From NCBI GenBank assembly GCA_021204545.1, contig JAJPZF010000073.1:1-5275 (forward strand): a stretch of 5,275 nt of DNA, in the 5' to 3' direction. How positions within the stretch are numbered: position 1 is the stretch's first letter; every line of letters begins with the position of its first letter. Below the pieces are notes generated by a model. That model was not told where the DNA came from and did not search any database. It saw only the letters and a list, made by a program, of their open reading frames with translations. The translations under genes were made by a program, and so were the position numbers. The DNA comes from Prevotellaceae bacterium (lineage in GTDB: Bacteria; Bacteroidota; Bacteroidia; Bacteroidales; Bacteroidaceae). Positions 1 to 5,275 of the stretch are shown in pieces.

Positions 1-80
<80 letters not shown>

Positions 81-93
81 GTCTTTTTCTCGG

Positions 94-132
94 GAGCCCC
101 CCGTGGCTTGAGCCTCGGGGGACTCTTTTTTT
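94..132 (+). terminator. Intrinsic terminator of the rRNA operon
   Basis: The left arm GAGCCCCCCGTGGC (94-107) and right arm GCCTCGGGGGACTC (112-125) form a 14-position stem with two mismatches (C97/A122 and T104/T115) closed by a TTGA tetraloop, followed at once by seven T residues (126-132). This is a strong Rho-independent terminator 13 nt after the 5S gene. A second T run (84-88) lies between the 5S end and the stem and may mark the processing region. On the opposite strand no T run follows the stem, so it should act only for rRNA transcription. Confidence 0.9.
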
Positions 133-221
133 GCGCCCATTGCTGCCTTGTCGCCTCGTTATGCCACGACACGTATCAGGGCGAATTAATTAGCCCGCAA
201 GCCCCAAGAGAGAGCATATTT

Positions 222-256
222 GGCAGGGGTGGCAGAGACGGAGAGCCACGCCTGCC
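222..256. repeat. Long imperfect inverted repeat (hairpin)
   Basis: The arms GGCAGGGGTGGC (222-233) and GCCACGCCTGCC (245-256) pair at 11 of 12 positions around an 11-nt loop (234-244). The flanks carry no T run on either strand, so it is not a canonical intrinsic terminator. It lies downstream of the ispH stop in the same spacer as the 24-bp repeats. It could stabilise an mRNA 3' end or be a remnant of a small repeat element. The structure is seen in the sequence; the role is a guess. Confidence 0.6.
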
Positions 257-284
257 GGCAATCGCGGCCCTTATACCGCCGTCG

Positions 285-356
285 CGGTCACCCTTGTTAG
301 GGTCACATCGGTCACCCTTGTTAGGGTCACCTCGGTCACCCTTGTTAGGGCCACCC
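285..356. repeat. Three tandem copies of a 24-bp palindromic unit
   Basis: Units at 285-308, 309-332 and 333-356 share the start CGGTCACCCTTGTTAGGG and have an exact 24-bp period. Units 1 and 2 differ at a single base (A307 versus C331). Unit 3 diverges only at its end (GGGCCACCC in place of GGGTCACCT). Within units 1 and 2, GTCACCCT and AGGGTCAC flank TGTT as 8-bp arms with one mismatch, so each can fold on either strand. Arms of neighbouring units can also pair with each other. The array lies 53 bp past the ispH stop, between convergent transcription units. Direct repeats this regular with no spacer exclude a CRISPR array. In frame it would encode 8-residue repeats, but I do not consider it coding. 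Confidence 0.92.
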
Positions 357-408
357 TGGCGGCTCATATAGAGGCGTGACGGTCGCTGTATAGCTGTGGC
401 TATTTCTC

Positions 409-1281
409 TTAAGGGCGCTCGCCGCAAGCCCGCTGGATGAAGTCGCGGCACTCCTCCATCAGCCACTTGGGCGTGCTTGTCGCCCCGCAGATGCCCACCG
501 AGCCGCAGCCCTCGAGCCACGCGAGGTTTATCTCGTCAGCTCCGTCAATCATGTAGCTTCTCCGGTTAGCCCGCCCGCATTCTCTGTAGAGGACGAGCCC
601 GTTGCTGCTTTTGCGCCCGCACACGAACAGCACCACGTCGTGGCGGCGCGCGAAGTCTCGGATGTCGCCCATGCGGTTAGCCACCTGCCGGCATATCGTG
701 TCGAAGTAGCGGAACGTGGCTGCCGGGGCGATGTTCTCGGCGATATATTCCACGATCTGCCGGAAGACGGCGAGCGATTTCGTTGTCTGGCTGTAGAGTG
801 AGATGTCGCGGCTGAAGTCCAGTCGCCTGGCTTCCTCTGGCGTCTCTATCACGATGGCCTCGCCCTCGGTCTGCCCCACAAGTCCCATGACCTCGGCGTG
901 CCCCCGTTGCCCGTATATCACTATTTGCCTCTCGTGCCGCTGGTCCTGCTCATATTCACTGCGTATGCGCCTCTGGAGCTGCAGCACCACGGGGCAGGTG
1001 GCGTCGATGATCTCTATGCCGTTCCGCCGTGCCGTGAGGTAAGTCGTGGGCGGCTCGCCGTGCGCTCGCAGCAGCACCTTCGTGTCGCGCAGGCGGTCGA
1101 ACTCGCCGTGCCCGATGGTCTTCAGCCCGAGCTGCTCGAGGCGGTCGCACTCCCTCCCGTTGTGCACGATGTCGCCCAGGCAGAAAAGCTCCTGCCCCCG
1201 GCTCAGTTCCTCCTCCGCCTTGCATATAGCCCTGGTCACGCCGAAGCAGAAGCCGCTGCCCTTGTCTATCTCAATTCTCAC
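409..1281 (-). CDS. ispH: 4-hydroxy-3-methylbut-2-enyl diphosphate reductase (IspH/LytB)
   Basis: IspH catalyses the last step of the MEP isoprenoid pathway, the [4Fe-4S]-dependent reduction of HMBPP to IPP and DMAPP, in the cytoplasm. The 290-residue protein has usual single-domain length and carries the whole active site. The three cluster cysteines are C12 (GFCFGV), C96 (DATCP) and C197 (DTICRQV). Substrate-binding histidines are H40 (DIVHN), H74 (RAHGE) and H128 with E130 (GHAE). Also visible are T167 (SQTT), the S225-S226-N227 group (GRKSSN) and S269 (GATSTP). There is no S1-domain extension. The start codon is GTG, three bases after the cmk stop, and the protein begins 11 residues before C12 as expected, so the start is well fixed. 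It is the last gene of the porQ-cmk-ispH operon and probably depends on translational coupling, because no clear ribosome binding site is seen. Confidence 0.97.
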   Translation of the reverse strand: MRIEIDKGSGFCFGVTRAICKAEEELSRGQELFCLGDIVHNGRECDRLEQLGLKTIGHGEFDRLRDTKVLLRAHGEPPTTYLTARRNGIEIIDATCPVVLQLQRRIRSEYEQDQRHERQIVIYGQRGHAEVMGLVGQTEGEAIVIETPEEARRLDFSRDISLYSQTTKSLAVFRQIVEYIAENIAPAATFRYFDTICRQVANRMGDIRDFARRHDVVLFVCGRKSSNGLVLYRECGRANRRSYMIDGADEINLAWLEGCGSVGICGATSTPKWLMEECRDFIQRACGERP

Positions 1282-1284
1282 GGT

Positions 1285-1977
1285 TTATGGCGTGCCTGTC
1301 CTCAGCCTCACCTGACTGAGAAGCCATTCCTTCTGCTCAGCGATGGTCATCAGGCTGTTGTCAAGCACTATCGCATCCGATGCTTTGCGCAAGGGGCTCG
1401 CCTCGCGGTGCGTGTCGATATAGTCCCTTTCCCTCACGTTCCGCAATATCTCGGCGAAATCACAGCTTTGTCCCTTGGCCCTCAGCTCGTCGAGGCGCCT
1501 CTGGGCCCGCACCTCGTCGCTCGCCGTCACGAAGACTTTCAGCTCTGCGTCGGGGAAGACCGTCGTGCCGATGTCGCGGCCGTCCATCACTATCCCGCCT
1601 TCCCTGCCGAGCCTCTTCTGCTGCTCCACCATCGCCTTCCGCACGAAAGGCAGCGCCGCCACGGGGCTCACGTTCGAGCTTACGGGCAGCGAGCGGATCT
1701 CCGTCTCCACAAGTTCGCCGTTAAGGTAGGTGTCCGGCCGCTGGGTCGCAGGGTTGAACTTGAAGGAAATCTTAATGTCGCCCAGGCGCTTGCGCAGGGC
1801 TTCCTCGTCAATCCTGCCGTCTCGCGCGAGCCCCTCTCGCATGGCGAAGAGCGTCACCGAGCGGTACATCGCCCCGCTGTCAACGTAGACGTAGCCGATT
1901 TCCTTCGCCAGGTCCTTCGCCATCGTGCTTTTCCCGCACGAGGAGTAGCCGTCAATCGCGATCGTTATCCGCTTCAT
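1285..1977 (-). CDS. cmk: (d)CMP kinase (cytidylate kinase)
   Basis: Cmk transfers phosphate from ATP to CMP or dCMP, giving CDP or dCDP for nucleic acid and phospholipid precursor synthesis in the cytoplasm. The 230-residue length is normal for bacterial Cmk. The P-loop is GYSSCGKST (residues 10-18), followed by VDSGAMYR (32-39), part of the nucleoside-monophosphate site. The CMP-binding insert (about residues 70-110) includes [12 protein letters not shown] with R95 and the [10 protein letters not shown] segment. The core motif [14 protein letters not shown] spans 131-144, and the lid region contains RAQRR (157-161) and [13 protein letters not shown] (184-196). The ATG is 14 bp after the porQ stop with an AAGGA sequence at suitable distance, and the P-loop starts 9 residues in, so the start is secure. 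ispH begins 3 bp after its stop, indicating one transcript. Confidence 0.97.
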   Translation of the reverse strand: MKRITIAIDGYSSCGKSTMAKDLAKEIGYVYVDSGAMYRSVTLFAMREGLARDGRIDEEALRKRLGDIKISFKFNPATQRPDTYLNGELVETEIRSLPVSSNVSPVAALPFVRKAMVEQQKRLGREGGIVMDGRDIGTTVFPDAELKVFVTASDEVRAQRRLDELRAKGQSCDFAEILRNVRERDYIDTHREASPLRKASDAIVLDNSLMTIAEQKEWLLSQVRLRTGTP

Positions 1978-1983
1978 TCTGTT

Positions 1984-1988
1984 TCCTT
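1984..1988 (-). promoter_or_regulatory. Shine-Dalgarno-like site of cmk
   Basis: On the minus strand the 14-base porQ-cmk gap reads TATAAGGAAACAGA before the ATG. AAGGA lies 6 bases upstream of the start codon. It is the only convincing Shine-Dalgarno-like site among the genes here; Bacteroidota often do without one. Confidence 0.5.
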
Positions 1989-1991
1989 ATA

Positions 1992-2975
1992 TTATAGAGA
2001 ATAGGCTATGCTCACCGAGAGCGAGGGCACGCTGACGTGATATTTCGCGTATGCCACGCCCAGCTTTATCTTCTTTATGTTAAGTCCCGCGCCCAAAGTC
2101 AGCCCCGCCGCGTGGCTGCTTCCCGCCGCCTTCATCTCGTAGGCGCGGCGGAAATTGTAGCCGACCGCCACGTAAATCATTTGCACCGGCACGATGTCAA
2201 GCCCCACGTTAAAGTGGTTCATCAGCTTGCGCCCGAAGCTTGGCGTCTCGTCGCCGCTGTAGTAATACTTCGAGCTCCAGCGGTTCACGTCCACCATCGT
2301 CAAGCTCACGCGCAAAGGCGCGTGGGCGATGCGCTTGGTGAAGCCGAGCTGCAGGTCGTAAGGCAGCCGCTCGTGCGTCTCGCCAAAGGCTTTAATCTGT
2401 CCGCCCAAGTTAGACGCCACCACAGAGAAAGAGAAGTCGTGGCCCTCGTCATAGTAGTTAAGGCCCAGGTCAGCCGCCATCGCGAACGAGCTGTAGCTTG
2501 CGTATTTCGAGTAGATAAGCTTGAAGCCCGCCCCCGCCGCCCAGCGCTCGCTCAGGTTGTAGCAGTAAAGTCCGCTCAGGGCAAAGTCGAGCGCCGACAT
2601 TTCCCCTATTATCTCGCCCGTCTCCAGCGTTTCCGTCATCGAGCCGTAGCTGACGAACTGCGCGTTCACGCCCCAAGTCCCCCGCTCGCCGGCAACGCGC
2701 GCGAAGCTCGCTCCCCCCGCGTTGCTGCCCTTCATGTAGGTGAGGAAGTCGAGGCTCAATGTGTTGTTGCTCACGCTCGAGAGCAGGGCAGGGTTCTGGA
2801 AGGTGAGCGAGGCGTCGTCCTCGATAAGCGAGATGTTTCTCCCTCCCAGTGCGGTCGCGTGCGCGGAGTTGGGCAGCGATAGGAAGTTGAACACGCTGGT
2901 GCTCTCCTGCGCCTGCGCTGCCATTGGGAACAGGCACGCTGATATAATAAGGTATGCGCCAAGGCGTTGTCTCAT
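1992..2975 (-). CDS. porQ: PorQ-type outer-membrane beta-barrel protein (type IX secretion system PorQ family)
   Basis: This is a 327-residue exported protein of the PorQ family, relatives of PorV and FadL-like barrels associated with the type IX secretion system of Bacteroidota. With the ATG at 2973-2975 it begins MRQRLGAYLIISACLFPMAA with likely cleavage after AQA (about residue 22), a standard signal peptide. The mature N-terminus has the family signature STSVFNFLSLPNSAHATALGG (split here as STSVFNFLSLP, 26-36, and NSAHATALGG, 37-46), then DDASLTFQNPALL. The rest alternates as amphipathic strands with many Gly, Tyr and Phe (GYNFRRAYE, LGVAYAKYHVS) and ends in SIAYSL, as expected for an outer-membrane barrel. 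The frame is open up to 3068, but the extra 31 residues are Arg-rich, would bury the signal peptide and overlap the putative promoter. It heads the operon with cmk and ispH. Family membership does not prove a working type IX system; no other component is in view. Confidence 0.88.
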   Translation of the reverse strand: MRQRLGAYLIISACLFPMAAQAQESTSVFNFLSLPNSAHATALGGRNISLIEDDASLTFQNPALLSSVSNNTLSLDFLTYMKGSNAGGASFARVAGERGTWGVNAQFVSYGSMTETLETGEIIGEMSALDFALSGLYCYNLSERWAAGAGFKLIYSKYASYSSFAMAADLGLNYYDEGHDFSFSVVASNLGGQIKAFGETHERLPYDLQLGFTKRIAHAPLRVSLTMVDVNRWSSKYYYSGDETPSFGRKLMNHFNVGLDIVPVQMIYVAVGYNFRRAYEMKAAGSSHAAGLTLGAGLNIKKIKLGVAYAKYHVSVPSLSVSIAYSL

Positions 2976-3043
2976 TGCTCTAATGCTTTGCGGCTCCGGC
3001 TCGTGGCGAGCGCGGCGAATCTCTGCGGCGTGTAAGCCCACGA

Positions 3044-3051
3044 CAAAGGTA
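3044..3051 (-). promoter_or_regulatory. Putative -7 box of the porQ-cmk-ispH promoter
   Basis: On the minus strand this reads TACCTTTG, a full match to the Bacteroidota -7 consensus TAnnTTTG. At 19-20 bp upstream there is only GCTT instead of the TTTG expected at -33, so the match is one-sided. Transcription would start near 3037, giving a leader of about 60 nt to the ATG at 2975. That supports this ATG over the upstream in-frame one at 3068. Confidence 0.5.
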
Positions 3052-3154
3052 GCTCTTTTCGGAGACATTAAGCTTTCCGCTTGCGTTCAAACTGGTATTC
3101 TTGGCTGCCCGCACAGACAAAAAACGGATTTCTCGCAAAAAAATTGCTTCAAAC

Positions 3155-3186
3155 GTTGATGCGGTTCAGAAAATGAGCTAATTTTG
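3155..3186 (+). promoter_or_regulatory. Putative tonB promoter (Bacteroidota type)
   Basis: GTTG (3155-3158) resembles the -33 element TTTG. TAATTTTG (3179-3186) fits the -7 consensus TAnnTTTG exactly, and the two are 20 bp apart, within the spacing usual for the primary sigma factor of Bacteroidota. Transcription would start near 3193, giving an A-rich leader of about 35 nt before the ATG at 3228. It would exclude translation from the in-frame GTG at 3186. Confidence 0.62.
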
Positions 3187-3227
3187 TGGGCGAGCTTAGC
3201 GTGAAGAACAGAAAACTAAATACCGAT

Positions 3228-3938
3228 ATGGAAGCAAACAGCACAGCGAATCAGGAGATGAGCAAGCAGTCGTCGACCAGCATGCTCATAGGTTATGTGT
3301 TAGTCCTGGCAGCCATCTTCGTCGCTTTCGAGTGGACACAGAGAGAGGCCAAGGTGGTTGAGGACGACGAGCCCATTTATGATTTTGCGGTTGAGGAGGA
3401 CATGATCCCCATCACCAAGCAGGAGCCCACCATGCAAGCGCCACCACCAGCGGCAGCGCCCGTGACACCTGAGATCCTCGACATCGTGGACAACAACCAG
3501 GAGCTGCCCGAGGAGGAGATACAGACCACCGAGGAGGTGAACCAATCCATTACGTCAACCAACGGAACAGGTGCGCCGACGGCAGTCGTGGCCGGTCCGC
3601 CCGCGCCCGTCGTAGAGGATGTGGATGACGACCGCATACTCGATGTCCCGGAGGAGACCGCCGAGTTCCCGGGCGACGTTTATGCCTGGCTTGCGAAGAA
3701 CATCAAGTATCCCGCCATCTGCCAGGAGCAAGGTGTGCAGGGGCGTGTCTCAGTGCAGTTCGTCATCAACAGGGACGGATCCATCGTCGACGTTAAGGTG
3801 CTGCGCTCGCCCGACGAGAACCTCTCGAAGGAGGCCGAGCGTGTGGTGAAGGCGATGCCCAAGTGGAAACCCGCGCGCCAGGCGAACAAACCCGTGCGTA
3901 TGCGCTACGTGCTCCCCGTCATGTTCCGTCTGAACTAA
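3228..3938 (+). CDS. tonB: Energy transducer TonB
   Basis: TonB proteins transmit proton-motive force from the ExbB-ExbD complex in the inner membrane to TonB-dependent outer-membrane transporters (SusC-like and siderophore receptors in this phylum). The 236-residue protein has a short cytoplasmic N-terminus and one membrane anchor at about residues 19-36 (LIGYVLVLAAIFVAFEW). A periplasmic linker (about 40-145) is rich in Pro, Ala, Glu and Asp. The C-terminal TonB domain (about 147-235) carries FPGDVYAWLAKNIKYP, GVQGRVSVQFVINRDGSI, KVLRSPDENL, MPKWKPARQANKPV and YVLPVMFRL. FVAFEWTQRE is the usual Bacteroidota form. The frame extends to GTG codons at 3186 and 3201, but the first lies in the putative -7 box, and ATG 3228 gives the typical short N-terminus. 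No exbB or exbD is next to it, so it may use a complex encoded elsewhere. Confidence 0.94.
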   Translation: MEANSTANQEMSKQSSTSMLIGYVLVLAAIFVAFEWTQREAKVVEDDEPIYDFAVEEDMIPITKQEPTMQAPPPAAAPVTPEILDIVDNNQELPEEEIQTTEEVNQSITSTNGTGAPTAVVAGPPAPVVEDVDDDRILDVPEETAEFPGDVYAWLAKNIKYPAICQEQGVQGRVSVQFVINRDGSIVDVKVLRSPDENLSKEAERVVKAMPKWKPARQANKPVRMRYVLPVMFRLN

Positions 3939-3974
3939 ACATTCTGGCAGCACTGTTAACTTAGTCATAATCAA

Positions 3975-4016
3975 AGAGGCTGCCACGCCGCTAAGGAGTG
4001 GGCAGCCTCTCTCTTT
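3975..4016 (+). terminator. Hairpin terminator after tonB
   Basis: AGAGGCTGCCAC (3975-3986) pairs with GTGGGCAGCCTCT (3998-4010) with one bulged base around an 11-nt loop, followed by CTCTTT (4011-4016). The stem is strong but the U tract is interrupted, so termination may be partial. It begins 37 nt after the tonB stop and ends 20 nt before the polyprenyl synthase start. On the minus strand the stem is followed by TTTGATTATG, so it could also work weakly the other way. Confidence 0.82.
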
Positions 4017-4035
4017 ATACCTCATTGTATATTGT

Positions 4036-5010
4036 ATGTATTCGAGCGACGAGATACTGAGGATGGTGAACGACGGCATTGACTCTCTGCCCTACGACCG
4101 CCAGCCCCGGGGGCTTTACGAGCCGGTGAGGTACGTCCTCTCGCTTGGCGGCAAGCGCATTCGCCCCGTCCTGATGATGCTGGCCTACAATCTTTATCAG
4201 GAAGACCCGAAGGAGATCCTCCTTCCCGCCATTGGCCTGGAGACTTACCATAACTACACGCTGCTCCACGACGACCTGATGGATCGCGCGGACGTGCGGC
4301 GCGGCAAGCCAACCGTGCATAAGCTCTGGAGCGACAATGCCGCCATCCTCAGCGGAGACACCATGCTCGTGCTGGCCTACGAGCGTGTCCTGGCCTGCGA
4401 CGAGCGGCATCTTCCCCAGGTGCTGCGCCTGTTCACACGCACCGCCTTGGAGATTGGCGAGGGACAGCAGTACGACATGGAGTTCGAGACCCGCGACGAT
4501 GTCACCGAGGCCGAGTACATCGAGATGATTCGCCTTAAGACTTCCGTCCTGCTCGCCTGCGCCCTTAAGCTCGGGGCCATATTGGCCGACGCTCCGCAGA
4601 CGCAGGCCGACGCCCTGTACAGGGTGGGGGAGAGACTGGGCCTCGCCTTTCAGTTGCAGGATGACTATCTGGACGTTTACGGCGACTTCGCTGTCTTCGG
4701 CAAAAAGATAGGCGGAGATATTCTCTGCAACAAGAAGACTTTTATGCTCATCAACGCTTTCCTCCGGGCTGACGCAAGGCAGCGCAAGGAACTTCTCTCG
4801 TGGATGCAGGCCACCGACTGCCAAGCCGAGGACAAAATCTCTGCCGTCACCCGCCTCTACAACGAGCTGGGCATACCCGCCCTCGCGACAGAGAAGATCA
4901 ACAGCTTCTACGACGAGGCGGAGCAAACCCTTCTGCAAATCGACCTGCCCGCCGAGAGGAAACAGCCACTTCTCGCCTTTATGCGAGGGATGCTCCGCCG
5001 CCAGTCATGA
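4036..5010 (+). CDS. Short-chain (E)-polyprenyl diphosphate synthase (FPP/GGPP synthase family)
   Basis: This enzyme condenses IPP with allylic diphosphates to give farnesyl or geranylgeranyl diphosphate, precursors of menaquinone side chains and undecaprenyl phosphate. The 324-residue protein shows all class I prenyltransferase motifs. GGKRIRP (38-44) binds IPP. The first aspartate-rich motif is HDDLMD (D79, D80, D83), followed by R88-R89 in RRGKPTVH. Also present are LSGDTM (105-110), GEGQQYDMEF (141-150), the K168-T169 pair, the second aspartate-rich motif FQLQDDYLD (D209, D210, D213) and GKKIGGDI (222-229). The first motif lacks the two-residue insertion typical of E. coli IspA, and residue -5 to it is Tyr74, an arrangement known from GGPP-type and many Bacteroidota enzymes. 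Product length is therefore uncertain and I give no symbol. The ATG at 4036 gives the normal N-terminus. The tatD-like gene overlaps its stop, so both are co-transcribed. Confidence 0.93.
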   Translation: MYSSDEILRMVNDGIDSLPYDRQPRGLYEPVRYVLSLGGKRIRPVLMMLAYNLYQEDPKEILLPAIGLETYHNYTLLHDDLMDRADVRRGKPTVHKLWSDNAAILSGDTMLVLAYERVLACDERHLPQVLRLFTRTALEIGEGQQYDMEFETRDDVTEAEYIEMIRLKTSVLLACALKLGAILADAPQTQADALYRVGERLGLAFQLQDDYLDVYGDFAVFGKKIGGDILCNKKTFMLINAFLRADARQRKELLSWMQATDCQAEDKISAVTRLYNELGIPALATEKINSFYDEAEQTLLQIDLPAERKQPLLAFMRGMLRRQS

Positions 5011-5275
5011 CCGACACCCACAGCCACATCTACGGCCCCGAGTTCGACGAGGACCGCGACGCTGTCGTCTCCCGAGCCAAAGCCGCGGGCGTCTCGCGCA
5101 TTTATCTGCCTAACATCAACCGCGACTCAGTCGGCCCGATGCTCAATCTCTGCGCGAAATATCCCGGCTACTGCCTTCCCATGATGGGACTTCACCCCGA
5201 GGATGTGGGCGACGACTGGCAGCAGACGCTCGACGATATGCATGCCCTTCTGCTGGAGCAAGGCAGCCCGTACGT
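5007..5275 (+). CDS. tatD: TatD-family metal-dependent hydrolase, N-terminal part (runs off window)
   Basis: TatD proteins are cytoplasmic metal-dependent deoxyribonucleases of the amidohydrolase (TIM-barrel) superfamily, linked to DNA repair or turnover. The 89 residues visible begin MTDTHSHIYGPEFDEDRDAV. THSH gives the first metal-ligand pair, H5 and H7, at the end of beta strand 1. RAKAAGVSRIYLPNI (23-37) is the following helix and strand, and MMGLHPEDV (59-67) is the conserved family motif around H63. No stop occurs before the window end; the usual length of 210-260 residues means most of the gene is missing, including the later metal ligands. Its ATG overlaps the synthase stop (ATGA, 5007-5010), so translation is probably coupled. 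The symbol is a family name, since many genomes carry several TatD paralogues. Confidence 0.92.
   Translation, partial: MTDTHSHIYGPEFDEDRDAVVSRAKAAGVSRIYLPNINRDSVGPMLNLCAKYPGYCLPMMGLHPEDVGDDWQQTLDDMHALLLEQGSPY

Larger units (their letters stand above)
133..408. other. Convergent intergenic spacer without a supported gene
   Basis: This 276-bp stretch separates the rRNA terminator (+ strand) from the 3' end of ispH (- strand). It holds a 24-bp tandem repeat array (285-356), a long hairpin (222-256), and two weaker inverted repeats: GGGC(179-182)/GCCC(193-196) around AATTAATT, and ATAGC(390-394)/GCTAT(399-403) just after the ispH stop. I found no tRNA or other RNA gene and no classical U-tailed terminator for the ispH transcript. 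An open frame of 87 codons on the + strand and a minus-strand frame running into ispH both cross the repeats, because 24 bp is a whole number of codons. Neither resembles a protein I know, and the + frame begins inside the terminator stem. Confidence 0.75.
2976..3227. promoter_or_regulatory. Divergent intergenic region between porQ and tonB
   Basis: This 252-bp region separates two divergent start codons and is the only place where both operons can begin. The half near porQ is GC-rich. The stretch around 3110-3190 is clearly richer in A and T than the genes, including a run of seven A between GC and TTGC (GCAAAAAAATTGC, about 3135-3147). It contains one -7 box candidate for each strand, listed separately. 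I see no riboswitch, operator palindrome or small RNA gene. Confidence 0.65.

Noticed and set aside
285..356. CRISPR array
   Set aside because: Units follow directly with no unique spacers, the period is only 24 bp, and no cas gene is visible.
108..371. Open frame of 87 codons on the + strand with an 8-residue repeat (SPLLGSHR, SPLLGSPR)
   Set aside because: It starts inside the rRNA terminator stem, resembles no protein I know, and its repeats merely translate the 24-bp DNA repeat. No promoter or ribosome binding site supports it.
133..408. tRNA or small RNA gene in the spacer after 5S
   Set aside because: No cloverleaf arms, T-loop GTTCRA motif or CCA end were found. The hairpins present have no promoter-like boxes upstream that I can recognise.
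176..520. Minus-strand frame with GDPNKGDR repeats overlapping the end of ispH
   Set aside because: Over 110 bp it runs out of frame across conserved ispH codons, and the rest is the repeat array read in another frame.
898..2004. Long + strand frame antisense to ispH and cmk (368 codons)
   Set aside because: Both opposing genes have complete catalytic motifs. Long antisense frames are common in GC-rich coding DNA, and the translation shows no domain.
2037..2882. + strand frame antisense to porQ (281 codons)
   Set aside because: It is Arg, His, Val and Ala-rich low-information sequence opposite a protein with a signal peptide and family signature.
2976..3068. 31-residue N-terminal extension of PorQ
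   Set aside because: It would bury a clear signal peptide behind an Arg-rich stretch and overlap the putative -7 box.
3186..3227. 14-residue N-terminal extension of TonB from GTG 3186
   Set aside because: The GTG overlaps the last base of the TAATTTTG box, so it would lie upstream of the likely transcription start; ATG 3228 fits the family.
4015..4938. Minus-strand frame antisense to the prenyl synthase (307 codons)
   Set aside because: It mirrors a gene with all prenyltransferase motifs and has no recognisable domain.

Overview
The window looks like a piece of a GC-rich Bacteroidota (probably Bacteroidales) chromosome. Four things point there: the 5S rRNA sequence, a TonB with the FVAFEWTQRE membrane signature usual in this group, a PorQ-type outer-membrane protein, and -7 promoter boxes of the form TAnnTTTG in the one divergent intergenic region. 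I cannot name genus or species. The genes are housekeeping genes in a plausible ancestral order. I see no phage, transposase, CRISPR array, toxin or defence gene.

Layout. Positions 1-80 are the 3' part of a 5S rRNA on the + strand, closing an rRNA operon, followed by a strong intrinsic terminator (94-132). Positions 133-408 are a gene-free convergent spacer holding a long imperfect hairpin (222-256) and three tandem copies of a 24-bp unit, each an imperfect palindrome (285-356). A compact minus-strand operon follows, in transcription order porQ (2975-1992), cmk (1977-1285) and ispH (1281-409), with gaps of 14 and 3 bp. Positions 2976-3227 form a divergent promoter region. On the + strand come an energy transducer TonB (3228-3938), a hairpin terminator (3975-4016), a short-chain polyprenyl diphosphate synthase (4036-5010) and a TatD-family hydrolase that overlaps it by 4 bp and runs off the window end (5007-5275).

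Functionally, ispH makes the C5 precursors IPP and DMAPP in the MEP pathway, and the polyprenyl synthase condenses them into allylic diphosphates for quinones and undecaprenyl carriers. Two steps of isoprenoid synthesis therefore sit in two divergent transcription units. PorQ and TonB are both envelope proteins: an outer-membrane barrel and an inner-membrane energy transducer. cmk supplies CDP and dCDP.

The least explained part is the 133-408 spacer, where the 24-bp palindromic repeats lie at the 3' end of the ispH operon, facing the rRNA operon. No new biological system can be supported from this window; the repeat array is the main item worth following up.
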